Shown here in pieces: positions 1 through 11,565 of a DNA stretch of 64,000 nucleotides. Position 1 is the stretch's first letter, and each line of letters begins with the position of its first letter. Made by a program: the position numbers and the translations under genes. A model generated the notes under the pieces. That model was not told the origin of the DNA. It ran no database searches and saw nothing but the letters and a program-made list of their open reading frames with translations. The stretch is from Diploptera punctata (lineage: Eukaryota > Arthropoda > Insecta > Blattodea > Blaberidae): contig JASPKZ010001602.1 of the NCBI GenBank assembly GCA_030220185.1, positions 907,001-971,000 of the forward strand, read 5' to 3'.

Positions 1-631
1 TATCTTACGGATAACTCACAATAACCATTTTTGTCTTTCATTGATGCCAGAAGATCGAGACAAGTACGTACGAGTAGATTCCTGTGCAACCATAGCAGCA
101 ATGCGGGTAATCTTTCACGGATAACTCACAATAACGAGTTTTGTCTTTTAGGTCATTTATGCCAAGAAGATCGAAATAAGTAGATTCCCGGGAAACACCG
201 GGTAATCGGCACGGGGAATCTTCAAATAATTACGATATACATTTATAATTATTTTTCATTTTACTTATTCAACTAATCATATGAAGTACATTAATTTGTA
301 TCTGTCAGCTCATTTATGCCAAGATGATCGGGATTAATAGATTCCCGGACAACGCCGGGTAAACAGCACGGGGTATCTAAAAATAATTACGATATAAATA
401 TTTCGTTCTACTTATTTAACAAAACATAAAACACATTACTTTTCGTATTTCAGCTCATTTATGTCAAGAAGGTCGGGATAAGTAGTTCCCGGGCAACGCC
501 GGGTAATCAGCACGGGGTATCTAAAAAATATAAATGTATAATTATTTTTCCTTTTACTTATTCAACTAAACATAAAAGCACATTACTTTTCATTTATTTA
601 GGCGTAGCAGCGCACGCAGGGTACTAGCTAG
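1..631 (+). mobile_element. Helitron-like non-autonomous element, 3' part with tandem monomers
   Basis: The segment holds about four degenerate monomers of roughly 145-150 bp, each with 'tcatttatgccaagaagatc', a 'cccgggcaacgccgggta' palindromic motif and an AT-rich spacer. It ends in CTAG at 628-631 followed by T, the end expected for Helitrons (CTRR before a T). The same sequence lies in reverse orientation at 43213-43965, where it continues past the part cut off here by the window edge. No Rep/helicase coding is visible, so it would be non-autonomous. Assignment to Helitrons rests on the terminus and on resemblance to Lep1-type elements of insects; it could be another class. Confidence 0.45.
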
Positions 632-824
632 TAAAGATATAAAAAGGGAATTTGATATAGAGAACCTACGGTCTGAATTAGTTATCAGTTTTTTTTTTTA
701 CTTTATTACTTATAGATTTCTATTGACATCTTAGATTAGTCGCGTCTAATATCTTCGATTTTACAATACAACTCTGCTTCTATTAAATGATTTCTAAAGA
801 CAATAGATACTGATAGTATAAAGA

Positions 825-1162
825 TCTTAGGAAAATTTTTGGACCAAAAAAATAGATGAACAGACAGGTGAATGCAGAGGGCTCCAGTGAGCTATATGAT
901 ATTTATGGGAAGCCGATGAAATAAGAACAGTTATGTTTCGTAGACTGCGAATAGATGGACATATTCCACGAATGGGGAATGAAAGAGTGGCATGGAAAAA
1001 AAAAAAAGCAGAGAGGAAGTGCCCGGTACATAGGCCTAGAATGAATGGGAGAATAACATTAAACGATATTTAAAGGGAGATTAATTATACAGGACAGAGA
1101 TGCATAGAGAGCTAATGTCCAGGACGCCATTGCCTCCGAATTCGATAACGCCAGTGAGTTAT
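825..1162 (+). pseudogene. LINE-A reverse transcriptase 3' remnant, heavily decayed
   Basis: It aligns by eye with the last ~110 codons of LINE-A (compare 22430-22790): ttttggacca, a gaacagacaggtgaatg motif, cgtagactgcga, and an end at 'cgccagtgagtta'. Many indels and an A12 run at about 1000 destroy the frame. It is among the most diverged copies in the window, so it is an old insertion. Confidence 0.75.
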
Positions 1163-1484
1163 TATTCACTATGCAATCTTCAGATTTGATTATTATATAG
1201 GTAGCACAGAAGTAGTACTCCACAATTTACATAGTTTTCCCTGTTCTTTAAGAACGTCTAGTTTTGTCCATACTTACATGCTCTCGCTCCTTGACATCTA
1301 CTCTGTAATGATCACTTAACGGGTAGTTGTTCACATTGCAATAGTGTGGTTTACTCTGACTCATTTCCCTCTGCAACGTCAAAATCCTTTTAACAGAATC
1401 ATTGTTGTATTTTATCCAGTAGGCTGTGAATTCCTTTTACTGCGTTTTTGCGCGTTATGCATAGAATATTACAGATTTATTTTT
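1163..1484. other. No recognisable feature
   Basis: AT-rich sequence without a splice-bounded open frame, tRNA-like head or repeat shared elsewhere in the window. Confidence 0.5.
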
Positions 1485-1822
1485 TAGTCTATGCCCCAGG
1501 TTTATCATTTTGACATTTTCTGGTGTTCTGTCCTGCATTGGAGTAATTGTAACCCATTTCTGAGGCTGTAAAGCTTAGTTACGCTGCTCCGATGATATCA
1601 TAGGTGATGATAATGTACGTCAAAAAAGAATCATCAATCCTGAACTTAATCTAAGACGAATATGAATGACAATTATGATGGCCAGATTATGTTAGGGGAC
1701 CATTTGGGCCTTAAAGCTTCCTGATATTTGACTTCCAGATTAGAAAAAACCCCAACCGGAGATCGAACCCGGGCCCGCTGCGGGACAAAACAGCGCGCTA
1801 CCTCGAGATCACAGCCAGCGGT
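1485..1822 (-). mobile_element. S1 SINE with T2 3' module
   Basis: Read on the minus strand, a tRNA-like head ('tctcgaggtagcgcgctg', B box gggttcgatctcc) is followed by the S1 middle ('aaggcccaaatggtcccc') and the T2 module ending 'cctggggcat'. T2 is the same module found at 24700-25080 and behind a different head at 19113-19426. Several indels show age. Transcription would start from the internal pol III promoter in the head, if the copy is still active. Confidence 0.7.
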
Positions 1823-2000
1823 GAATGCGGGTTTAATTTTAATGACGTTAAAAACAGCTTCTAGTAGACTACTGAGGAAAACCAGGAAAACGTTTCAGCA
1901 TACCGGGGAATAAACACGGGACCTTAAGAATACGTAACATCATGACCCAACTCACTTCATAGCTGTTTATGTTTAAATATTGTATTCATAATTCAGTATT

Positions 2001-2406
2001 GTCGGCCGCGGTGGACTAGTGGTTATGCTACTTTCCTCTGGTTCCGAGGGTCGCGGGTTCAAACCCGGCCGCGGTCGATGGATTTTTTTAGGATGGAAAA
2101 AATCCGAGGAGCAAGTTCTCCGGGAGGGACTTTAAGTTTTGGGTCCCAGGGTCTGAAGATTTTGAGGCTCGTAAAAGATCCTTAAGCTTGAACAAAGAGG
2201 CCTCTAAGCAAAATTTACCGATCTCAAGCATCTTAGTAATACCTTACTTGCCTGCTAGATGCCTCATTGAGTTGGTTTGTTGACAGCATGCCACTCATGC
2301 CATCTTTGGACAAATAAGGTAACTAAAATGAACTTGGTCTATTAACTCCTGACAAAGGAGAAGCTATGGCTCAACAATAGGATACGTCATTAATCAATAA
2401 ATAATC
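2001..2406 (+). mobile_element. S3 SINE, full length, with 10-bp target duplication
   Basis: The head has an A-box-like tggactagtgg and a B box gggttcaaaccc, so it is tRNA-derived. A 330-bp body follows. The direct repeat attcagtatt lies at 1991-2000 and 2407-2416, exactly bracketing the element, which defines its ends and shows LINE-type target-primed insertion. Relatives: 27065-27424 (minus), 31190-31525 (minus) and 47203-48345 (plus, interrupted). Confidence 0.85.
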
Positions 2407-2416
2407 ATTCAGTATT

Positions 2417-3103
2417 AACAAAAAATATGAACATGGAATGGTACTAATAAATTTGGACTTTAATTAGGGATTAACATACATTTTAACTATTAAAAACTAA
2501 TCAAACGCACTTTCAAAATTTAGCTTTTACAGAATGTGTAAACTTGTTCCTTGTTTCTTAATAATTTTACAGAATCTGCAAAAGCTATTTTTTTTTAATA
2601 TAGTGGTTTCTTGATTAGTTTTTAACTGTGTAAGATGGCCGGAATGCCATCTGCAGTTCAGAACCTTAAGGCACATCCCAATAAAAATCGGCACAGTACC
2701 AGATTGACATGGCGCGGTTTCTTCAACGTTTAAGTACTTCGAGATCACAACTGCGGCTAAATTACTCTCGAGTTTGTTTCGAAAACGGATACTATTTGTT
2801 GTGTCCTTTTTATAGTTATTTATTTATTTTCAAATACATACTAAAATTATTGTTTAATTAATGTTGGAAAATAAATATATTCTTACTTTATTTATGCGTT
2901 TTAATATGCAGTAATGTCTTGAAGTAAAAGGCAAACAGCAATGATTTACCATAGTAGAAGGGAGTAAATGCTTTTTAGAATCGCCCTGTGATTGGCTTCA
3001 TCCACCTCTACATACTAGTGTAACACCATATGAATATTCAAATCTGATGTTCGTAATCAAAACCTTCTAGCGTATAGCTTGTTCAATAATCTAACAAGAG
3101 AAA
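2417..3103. other. No recognisable feature
   Basis: AT-rich, with short open frames only. No shared repeat was seen in the window. Confidence 0.5.
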
Positions 3104-3498
3104 GATTGCATGCCGAAGCCTACTCTCAAATTTCTTCCAGAGAAACGTTGTGATTACGAAGTCCGCGTACAAAAAAAACTGCCCTTTTAACTGCAAGGCA
3201 CGAAAATCCAGCTCCAAATCTCTGATTTAAACTTTAGGAATGTAATGCAATTCCTGTATTGGCAGACTGGATAACCCTCACTATCCCGCTGTCCGCGCCC
3301 CGTTCCCGTCTCACTTCTCACCGCTCTTAACTCATGCTGGGGTGTACATCTGCTCCGTTCAGTGGATTGCCATTGCTGGATTCTGGCTTCGATTTCTGTG
3401 TCCTGTAGTTAAAAACGGCAAATAATTATTGGACACGGCCTTGGTATATGACAACGCTTCGCTGAGAGAAATTCCAAGGTGGGTTTCGTCATTCAATG
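3104..3498. mobile_element. M1 terminal-inverted-repeat element, copy 1
   Basis: The left end 'attgcatgccgaagcc' and the right end (reverse complement 'attgaatgacgaaaccc') form diverged inverted repeats of about 48 bp that both finish near 'cgttgtg'. The body matches 62750-63142 over its whole length (for example 'ggattctggctt', 'agttaaaaacggca'). There is no transposase, so it is a non-autonomous DNA element of about 395 bp. No convincing target duplication was found at this older copy. Confidence 0.7.
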
Positions 3499-4158
3499 GT
3501 CGACAGTTTCCTTACATCTTCAAATAATAAGACAAGTACTTTTGAACTTATCGTCAAATTTTGTAATTAATATTATCGAATTAGTTGTTACCTTTATGTG
3601 AATTAAAATTTTAATATAAACCTAAAAATTATGACTTTTTTGTCAAAATTTACTTTAAACTTTTTTCTAGATGAATAAAAAAATTATACCTAAGTATAAT
3701 GAATTTACTATTTTTTTAAGCCAGCACAAAACGAAAATCTGATACGTGGCAAAGAAAGAGTTGTCCGTTATAAAGTTCACCTAGAGCCAGATAGCTTTTC
3801 TCTTCAATTCATTCTTTCTCTCTTTCTTTGTTTGCTTTTGTTTCAATATGAGTACGGCGTGTAATTATTCCTGGAAATTCATCCAGGACAAGTACAATCC
3901 ATACCAAAATTACTTCATCTGATTCGCTTTTTCATCTCCAACTGTGCATTAAACTGAATCGATATTATACATTAACTTTCCTAATTACGTCACGTATCCC
4001 TTCTCTACCCAGATATGAAATCAGTATAAAGATAAACCTACATGTGTTATCGTTAAATAGTTCAGTTATCAACTTATCAGACAACATTAGTAAAAGTTAT
4101 GACCAAATTCCATTGAGGTATTAGTCACAATTATATCATAAATTATAAAATTGTTACC
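3499..4158. other. No recognisable feature
   Basis: AT-rich sequence with homopolymer runs. No repeat or exon signal was recognised. Confidence 0.5.
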
Positions 4159-4254
4159 TAATAGGTCCGTCTCCTCAACTGTGTAAACAGTTCGGAACTA
4201 GTCCCCAAAGGCCTTAAGAGAATTCTTTATACAGTTGAGGCGACGCACCTATTA
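4159..4254. mobile_element. 96-bp hairpin MITE
   Basis: The left arm 'taataggtccgtctcctcaa' is repeated in inverse as 'ttgaggcgacgcacctatta' on the right, with 'ctgtgtaaa' against 'tttatacag' extending it to about 29 bp. A spacer of about 40 bp separates the arms. The LINE-A tail begins immediately at the right edge. Confidence 0.6.
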
Positions 4255-5138
4255 CTTACTTACTTACTTACTCACTGGCACTATCGAACCCGTAGGTTCA
4301 TGGCCACACGGACATAAGCTCTCCATACATCCCTATCCTGAGCTAATGCTTTCCAATCATTCCCTGTATAATCTACTTCCCTCAAATCATAGTTAATGTT
4401 GTTCCCCCACCTCATTCTTGGTCTACCAACTGGGCGTTTTCCTTCTCGCTTTCCTACAAGAAGTTTCCATGCACGTCTTTCATTCCCCATACGCGCAACA
4501 TGTCCTGCCCATCGCAGTCTACGAGATTTAACTGTTCTTATTATATCTGGCTTCCTATAAAGACCATGTAGTTCATTGTTAAGTAGTCTTCTCCATTCAC
4601 CTGTCTGTTCATCTTTCTTTCGTCCAAAAATTTTCCTAAGCACTTTATTCTCAAATACTCGTAATCTCCTTTCCTCCCTTAAAGTAAGAGTCCATGTTTC
4701 GCACCCATATAATATAACTGGTAGAATAATAGTTTTATATATTTTCAGCTTAACGTTTTTTGAAAGGAGTTGGGACAATGCATAATAGCATGCGTTTCCA
4801 GAATTGAGCCTATGTTTAATTTCTTTGTGCATCTCATTCCTATTTGTGATTATTGTTCCTAGGTATTTGAATTCAGCCACTTCCTCAAAATGTCCCTCAT
4901 TTGTCATTAGGTGTCCATTTCCATTATATAATGAATTTCTACGTGTGACCATATATTTAGTTTTACTGATATTTACTTCCAGTCCTAATTTCTTAGTGTT
5001 ACTCAATAGTGTGTGGGTGTTGGCCTTTAGTATCTCCTCGCTATCGGCCAGTAGTACTACATCATCAGCATAAACTAACAGCTTATTAATACCTTTGAGT
5101 TGTAAGCATTCCTCATTCTCTAAAGATTTATGTAACAA
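4255..5138 (-). pseudogene. LINE-A: 5'-truncated reverse transcriptase, longest open copy (285 codons)
   Basis: This is the C-terminal part of a non-LTR retrotransposon polymerase. It starts just before palm motif C (LLVYADDVVLLADS, residues ~21-34) and continues through thumb-like sequence (FEEVAEFKYLGTIITNRNEM), PVILYGCETWTL, RRLRWAGHVARMGNE and the basic stretch KRPVGRPRMRW to a stop at 4281. The catalytic YADD aspartates are present, but motif A and the endonuclease are missing, so it cannot act alone. Compared with the copy at 25566-26356 it lacks about five codons after NACYYAL. A (TTAC)n tract at 4254-4272 is the tail of the element on its own strand. The open frame suggests a young insertion. 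The clade is RTE-like by its C-terminus; this is not certain. Confidence 0.85.
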
Positions 5139-5260
5139 TTTTATAATGCTATATTATAATTTTGCAAGTTATCAATGTTTAAATTCCAAATTCTATGAGA
5201 TATTTTACCAATTTTTGAAATCGATTTTAAGTTCATTCTTTAAAATCGATATTATAAAAT

Positions 5261-5490
5261 GTCCGTCGCCGTGGCGTGGTCGGTAGAGTCCCTACCTTCC
5301 ACTCCGGCGACCCGGGTTCGATTCCCGACTGGGTAGGGGATTTTAAATCTCCACCTTGAGTCTGGGTGTGTGTCCTGTCCTTGTGTTTATATGTGAGAAT
5401 AAAATAAAAGTTAACAAAAAAGGTACAACGAAAAGGTAAAACAAAAAAAAATGTAAAAAACGAAATGGTAAAACAAAAACAAGAAGGAAA
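5261..5490 (+). mobile_element. S2 SINE
   Basis: The head gtccgtcgccgtggcgtgg (A box tggcgtggtcgg, one change from consensus) is followed by B box gggttcgattccc, then 'ggattttaaatctccacctt', a 'gtgtgtgtcctgtc' stretch and an A-rich tail built from 'aaaggtaaaac' units. It has the same order as the three copies at 12.8-13.5 kb and the reversed copy at 34142. Confidence 0.85.
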
Positions 5491-5671
5491 AAACAGTAAT
5501 TCTAAAAAAATGTTAGATGAGAATTTCAGATAACCCTGTTCTTAACTCATTGTTTTATGTACATCATTATATTTTTCTATAGGATAATTTTCGCAAAGGC
5601 AAAGTATTTAAATTTCAAAACAGTAAGCTGAAGTAACATACATTAAAAATCTCAGATATATAATTTCAAAT

Positions 5672-5694
5672 ATATATATATATATATATATATA
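5672..5694. repeat. (TA)n microsatellite
   Basis: An uninterrupted alternating TA tract of about 23 bp. Confidence 0.95.
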
Positions 5695-5896
5695 CAAAGA
5701 TAAATACAAATTACATAGTATAACTGTCACAGGATTGATGATCGGGGCAAGAGGTACTATATCAGGATTGCTAGTTAAATTTTGGAATTTCTTAGATTTG
5801 GACAGAGTGTATCTTTCTAAAATTGCCATCCCTGCCATTAGAGGATCAATTTCAATTTTAAGAAACCATCTTTACAAAATATCTATTTTATAGAAC

Positions 5897-6022
5897 ATAC
5901 TTCAATTACAATTTGAAATTTTCTAACGTATTTACAAAATGTATTTCATAAATTTCGAAAATTAATTGTCTATCATTTTGTCCCTGTGGCAGTCCTCTAA
6001 TGAGGAAAGTTTTATATAATAA
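5897..6022 (+). repeat. R1 dispersed repeat, copy 1
   Basis: Matches 30048-30186 in the opposite orientation, sharing 'gtatttcataaat', 'attaattgtct' and 'ctctaatgaggaaagtt'. The class is unknown. Confidence 0.65.
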
Positions 6023-6044
6023 AAATATTAATTTATTTGCGAAC

Positions 6045-6485
6045 TAACTAACAACATGGCTTATAGAATTCATAGGCTCAACTCCGCATTCCCTAATGCC
6101 CTCCACTGTTCCCTGTCCTCAGTCAATTGAATCCAGTTCGTAAATCCGATATCCAGTTCCCTAAAATCCGTCCGAATGTTATCCTCCCATCTATGCCTAT
6201 GCCTTCCAAATGATATTTTCTCCAAGGGTTTTCCCAATAAAAATTTTCAAACAATTTCTACTCTCATGAGTTTAAGCTACATGACCATCATAATCTTCTT
6301 GACTTATCGTAATAATCCTAACAATATCAGGACACAGATATATATTATGGAGTTCCCTTTTTGTTACTTCATTCTCCATTCTCATCCTATTTTTTCGGAT
6401 ATTTTAAGCTTGTTTTCTTCCTTTTATATAAGATACAGAGTTTCACACTTACAGAGAACTATAGGCAAGATTAATATTTTTTAAT
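6045..6485 (-). pseudogene. Decayed LINE C-terminal remnant (family D)
   Basis: Minus-strand reading gives broken pieces resembling LINE C-termini: ELDSIDRGQGTVEGIREC, then GVEPMNS near the end, preceded by HNIYLCPDIVRI. The frame is interrupted many times. Its relation to LINE-A is distant; I place it as a separate family with low certainty. Confidence 0.45.
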
Positions 6486-7080
6486 TTATATCTTTCGATG
6501 TTTAGAAAGAACCCTATAATATAAGAGACATTGAATTGAACAGTAAAACAAATGATTGTCTACTTCAGTTATTTCCAACTAAATTCCGTGTGACGTCACA
6601 GAGAGTGCATCTTGTGCTTCGTAACTAGGCAGGTACGGATCAAACTGTCCATGTGGAAAGCAGTGGCGGTAAAACAAACGAATACGAAGCAGTGTATTAA
6701 ATATTGCACTTTATTATGAGTGAAATACAAAACTATATACAAGTCATATACGGCTACAGAACCTGCACCCGAAAAATGGCGGCTATTGCAAATTTACCGT
6801 TTAGGTATTTATTTTAAAAAAATACACACCTCTCTTAATATTAATTATGTTGAATCGATATCCTTATTAACAAGTAGAAGTAATTAAATGAATATTTCGC
6901 CTGATTATCATAATCATCATCATCATCATCACTTCAAGCTTTAGTCGATTCGCCTGTTCCGAATTCATAATGATTCCTTCCCATCTCTTCCTAGGTCTTC
7001 CTACATCCCTTAATACCTTTGGTTTATAATTATATCCTCTCTTGGGAAATCTTCATCATCATCATCATAGTACATTCACG

Positions 7081-7570
7081 AATTTAGGCCATTTGTTGAC
7101 CTGTTTCGGCCTCAAGAGAAACCCCATCCAGAAGTCTTTTGAGTGGACGTCCTGGTCTTCTTCTTCCTGCAGGTTGATATCTTAACATTAGTTTGGGTAT
7201 TCTGTGATCTTCCATTCGATGAACATGTTGTATCCATCTTGACTTATAATCAGAAATTTTGTTTTCTAAAGATTCCATGTGTAATTCTTCTAAGATGTCT
7301 TCATTTTTTTTTTGTGATCTAGTAGTGTGTATCCTGCAGTCCTCCGAAGATATCTCATTTCAGCAGATCTAAGTCTCTGTATATCCTTCTGTTTCAACGT
7401 CCATACTTCGCTACCATACAAAAGAGTTGGAAGAGCCAGTGTTTTATACACTTTCAGTCTTGAATGCTTTTGGACTAACTGTGGCTTGAAGATAGAATCT
7501 TGTTTCTTCCATTCTCTGAACATGCTGTTCCCAGCCGACGCGGCGTTGTTGAATTCTTTCACTTATTGAA
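7081..7570 (-). pseudogene. LINE-B reverse transcriptase C-terminus, one frameshift
   Basis: Two minus-strand open pieces are joined by a frameshift at the T9 run near 7303. The first carries KVYKTLALPTLLYGSEVWTL and AEMRYLRRTAGYT, the second SRWIQHVHRMEDHRIP and GRRRPGRPLKRLLD. This is the order typical of RTE-like LINE C-termini (LLYGSE, AEMRFLR, W..HV.RM, GRPRKRW). The stop is followed by an AT-rich tail. It abuts another, older LINE at 7571 and may be a fusion of two insertions. Confidence 0.75.
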
Positions 7571-8690
7571 TATATTTCTAATTCACTTTTTATTTGTTAA
7601 TTTCTTATGTGGTCCAATTTTGTGCATCCTTTGGTCCTTCTTAAAATGTCATTTCTGCACTTTATATTCTACTCTAACTCCTCTTATTTGTTACCCAGGA
7701 CTCACTACCGTATAAAAGTACCGGTACCGCCGTTGTTTTGTAGAACTTCAATCTTGTATCCTTCCTTGTTTTATGTTTTAATGTTCTATGAATAGTGACA
7801 CATATCATTTGAAATTTTGATAATTTATTGTCTATATCATTTCTTGTTCCACATCCAGAAGAAAATTCATAACTTAGATGATTAAAATTTTACACTCATG
7901 ATGGAGGTTTATTTTCTATTATTATTTTGGACACTGTGGGCGACATTCCTAAAAAGGTCATTTTTTGTCTTCTCTATAGATATTTTAAAATCGTACTCTT
8001 TACTTATTTCATTTAAACAGTGTAGAGAGAATTGTAAATCGTTTTCTGCATTTTACATTATAACAACATCGTCAGCATATAGTAAAGTATTAAAATTTGT
8101 TAATTATTTGTTCTTATTCCTATCTTAATTTTTTACAGCTTTGTACTAGGTCATTAATATATATATTAAAATGGGTGGGTGATATACTACACCCTTGCCG
8201 AACATCTGTATTTGTTAAAATTTCTTCTGCTTTCTTCTGTCTTGTGTTGATTATAATTTTAGTTTTATGGTATACTATGCTTTTTATTATTTGCATTAGG
8301 TGTTGTGGGTATCCTTTCCTTTATGAGCCATAATTTACTTCTATTTAATTTATCAAATTAAAAATTCGACGAAGGCAATGTGTGTTTCTAAATTAAATTA
8401 TTTCCTTTACTCAAAAAATTGTTGTAAAATTAATACATTATCTGTTGTGGATCGTCCTATTCTGAATCGATTTTGCTCTTCTCCTAGGAGTGCTTTAGCT
8501 ATTACTCTTAGTCTTTTTTTCATAATTGTGGCATATATTTTATATAACGCATTGAGAAGGCTGATTTCTCTGTAATTCTTGCATTCATTTCTATCGCCTT
8601 TCTTAAAATTGATATTACTTCTGCTACTTTCCATTCTTCTGATATTTCATAAGTTTGCCAACATTGATTCAATATATATAATATTTTCAA
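7571..8690 (-). pseudogene. LINE-B polymerase, long but heavily broken
   Basis: Minus-strand fragments run in order: NECKNYREISLLNALYKIY and GEEQNRFRIGRSTTDN (RT fingers, 8407-8634), then QGCSISPTHFNIYINDL (motif B, near 8180), and KFYKTTAVPVLLYGSESW (near 7700). Stops and frameshifts separate them, and motif C is not readable. The piece ends where the younger LINE-B copy begins at 7570. It is too decayed to encode a protein. Confidence 0.65.
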
Positions 8691-9774
8691 ATAAAAAATG
8701 CTTTATACAATGTAGGCACAACCATGGCGTGTTCATAATATTTAGTTATTTAGACTCCGATCCAAAGGAACTTGACTGGTCCATTTAGCTCAAGGAGAAA
8801 GGACGCTACAAAATGTGTCTTAGTGTAATCGACAAGTTCTCTGATCCCAATAGCATCAAGAAGTTCCACTTGCAAAGTAAACTGAATTAATTATGGTGTA
8901 GAAAGAATTTAAAATTCTGAGACAAGGTTGTCCAATTCTTTAAATCTGAAATTGAATTCCTGATTTAAGTCCCTTCAAAATTTTTGGCACTGGCGACGTC
9001 CACCACGTTGTCAATTATAACAAAAAATGAGCAGTTTCTTGTTTCGTAATTGATGTTGCCATGGAGACAACCTTCCTTTGGAAGCCTCACTGAAAATGGA
9101 TTTCGGTTGTTACAAGTATTTTTCCTCGTAAGGAAAGATTCAGAACATTGAGGTGATACATCTTATAATTGTGTAAGTAAAAGCCAGGCTGCTTATCCGT
9201 GTATTATCTGTCACGAATGATATGGACGTGTGTTTTTTCTCCACGAATAAAAATATTTCTTCGCGAATTTCGAATAAATTTTTCATTGGCCTATTGCACC
9301 TCGACTTAGGCGAATGTACCGTATGTCAATGTCTCCTCAAATTTAATTTCTTTATTCATTTCCTTTGAACGGACTAACTATTTTTTCGTATCTTTCCATA
9401 AACAGAAATAAAGTTTATGGGAGTCGATAAGTCTTTGAAGCACACTCGTTAAAGCCATAACTTTATTACTGCTGCACACTTAATTAACCAGCTGCCACCG
9501 AACTATACTCGTTTCTCTCCTCCGTGCCTCAGGAGAGTGGAGGAATACTCTGACGTCACTACTTGGCCGGTTGGATATGACTGATCTACTTCAAGTCGAT
9601 ATATAATATTGTTTCATGTGTATATATTTTTGACCTGTTAACATTGATAATTTATTTGAATGTTTTCACTTTTCCTAATGAATTATGATTTATAGTCATA
9701 AATCACGGCCACCTCCATGTGCTTCGTTTTCTCTGCATTTACATCTATATTAATTTTCTTGCTAACTCATTGCA
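8691..9774. other. No recognisable feature
   Basis: About 1.1 kb of AT-rich DNA. A GC-richer patch at 9480-9600 has no open frame or box motif that I recognise. Confidence 0.45.
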
Positions 9775-10098
9775 TTAACCAACCCGTAGGTTCATGACCG
9801 CGCGGACATACGCTCTCCATACATCCCTAATGAACTAACGTTTTCCATTCGTCTCCTGTATAATCAACTGCCTCAAACCATGGTTAATGTTGTTCTCCCA
9901 CCTCATTCTTGGTTGACCTACTGGTCGTTTTCTCTTTCGTTTTCACACAAGAAGCTTCCATGCCTCCCTTTCATTCCCCATCGTGCCACATATCCTGCCC
10001 ATTGCAGTCTATGAGGCTTAACTGTTCTTATTACATCTGGTTTCCTATAAAGATCATGTAGCTCACTGTTATGTAGTCTCATCCATTACACATTTTCT
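9775..10098 (-). pseudogene. LINE-A 3' end remnant
   Basis: Matches the final ~105 codons of LINE-A on the minus strand (reverse of 'acccgtaggttcatg' through 'catgtagctcactg'). Small indels remove the frame. The usual 'cactatcg' 3' border and tail are missing. Confidence 0.75.
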
Positions 10099-10859
10099 TG
10101 CAAACGTTTAAAAATGCATCTGCACTTACTAATAATATCTCCCATACTATTCTCGTTATCGCACAGACCAAAACCCGATGAACGTCATTCATATCTAAAA
10201 TCAGATTGTTCCAGGTATTTTTTCCCCTAACAGCGTATTCAATTCATGAAATTGCATAGTAATGGTGATAGTGATAAGATAATGCATACGCTTGTTTTAA
10301 TCCATTCACGATTGTAAAGCGAGTTAACACATGTTTATCCATTCGTCGTTTACGCAGGCACAATCAAAGCATACTACCTTAAATCCAACTATTTCAATAT
10401 AAGTAATAAAAAAACGATGGGATTAAGGCTACCTGATAATCTGGTCATTATTTATTTTTATTCTATAAGGAATTGGCGCATTGACTGATTTATTTCCATT
10501 TATTTTATAAAATTTGCTGGATATTGGATAGTTTATTAATTGTTGATTTATTTCACCTAAACCCGTGCTGTTAATCTCCAAAGTGGTCTAATTTAATCTG
10601 GGTATGGAGTCATCTCATAAGAATTTTGGATATAATTTAATATAACGATGATAAATGAGAAATTTCACGATAAAATGATTACGATACAATCGGTTTTATC
10701 TCTCTTCTTTTAAATGGATTGGACAACGTTGGATTCTTCCCGTTCAAGTGCCAGTATCTTCTTATTCCAGATTTTAAAACCGAGCATATCGTATTATTTT
10801 CTTGTATAATACTTGTCAAATCTTCTCGAATTAACTCCAGATGAGACTTTTCTACCCCA

Positions 10860-11145
10860 GGAGGTAAAAGGTAAAGTGAGATCCCATTACATGGCTTAGG
10901 AGATCCTTGGGATAGTAGGTTAGGGGTCCCATCTTTCTAGTCAATCACTACGAGATATAAGCCCTGCGGGACGGCGGTCTTTACCCTCAGAACAAAGTTT
11001 AGTAGGCCTACTACTTCCGATAGATACTAAGTCGACACCAAAGCCATGGTGCCCTAGAAGGGTCTGTTAAATTTAAAACTTCTGATCCCACCAGGACGTG
11101 AACCTGCAACCTTCCGGTTTGACCAACTATACTACGACATGATAC
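10860..11145 (-). mobile_element. S5 SINE, diverged
   Basis: The reverse complement starts with a tRNA-like head containing 'ggttgcaggttcacgtcc' and continues through 'ggcaccatgg', 'gtcgac' and an end of 'gtaatgggatctcactttac'. It parallels the plus-strand copy at 39377-39660 (shared 'ggtcgactcag', 'taccccaagg', 'gggattactttac'). Confidence 0.55.
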
Positions 11146-11565
11146 TTGTGTTTCTTGATTTTCTCTATAGCAATTTCTAGGTTATCGAAAATCTAGTTCA
11201 GCTGTCTGCATTTCGCTTTCCATGAAAGTACTAATCTCCATGCACATTTATTAACATTCAGTATTTTTTTAATATTGTTATTTTTTTCATTTTGTCTTAG
11301 ATCATCAATTATCGATAAGTGAATTCTTAAATACAAATTCCTTAGAATGTATTCCTTAAATATAGGCTTTACAAAATATTACAATATAAAAATATATATT
11401 GCTACATATCCGAGAAAACACACTAAAATGTCTTTACTGTTTTTATACCAAACTCATAGCTTAAAAATCATTTTATTATTCCTATTAACTCGACCTACAC
11501 TTGATTTCAGCAAAAAAAAAACATAGGCTCACCATTGCAAAATAAGATCTTTGATATGACAATAT

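Noticed and set aside
1..631. CRISPR-like repeat array
   Set aside because: The monomers are about 150 bp with homologous, not unique, spacers, and the genome is eukaryotic.
4576..5286. Plus-strand frames of 60-90 codons over the LINE-A copy
   Set aside because: They are shadows of the minus-strand reverse transcriptase. The same hydrophobic pattern appears opposite every LINE-A copy.
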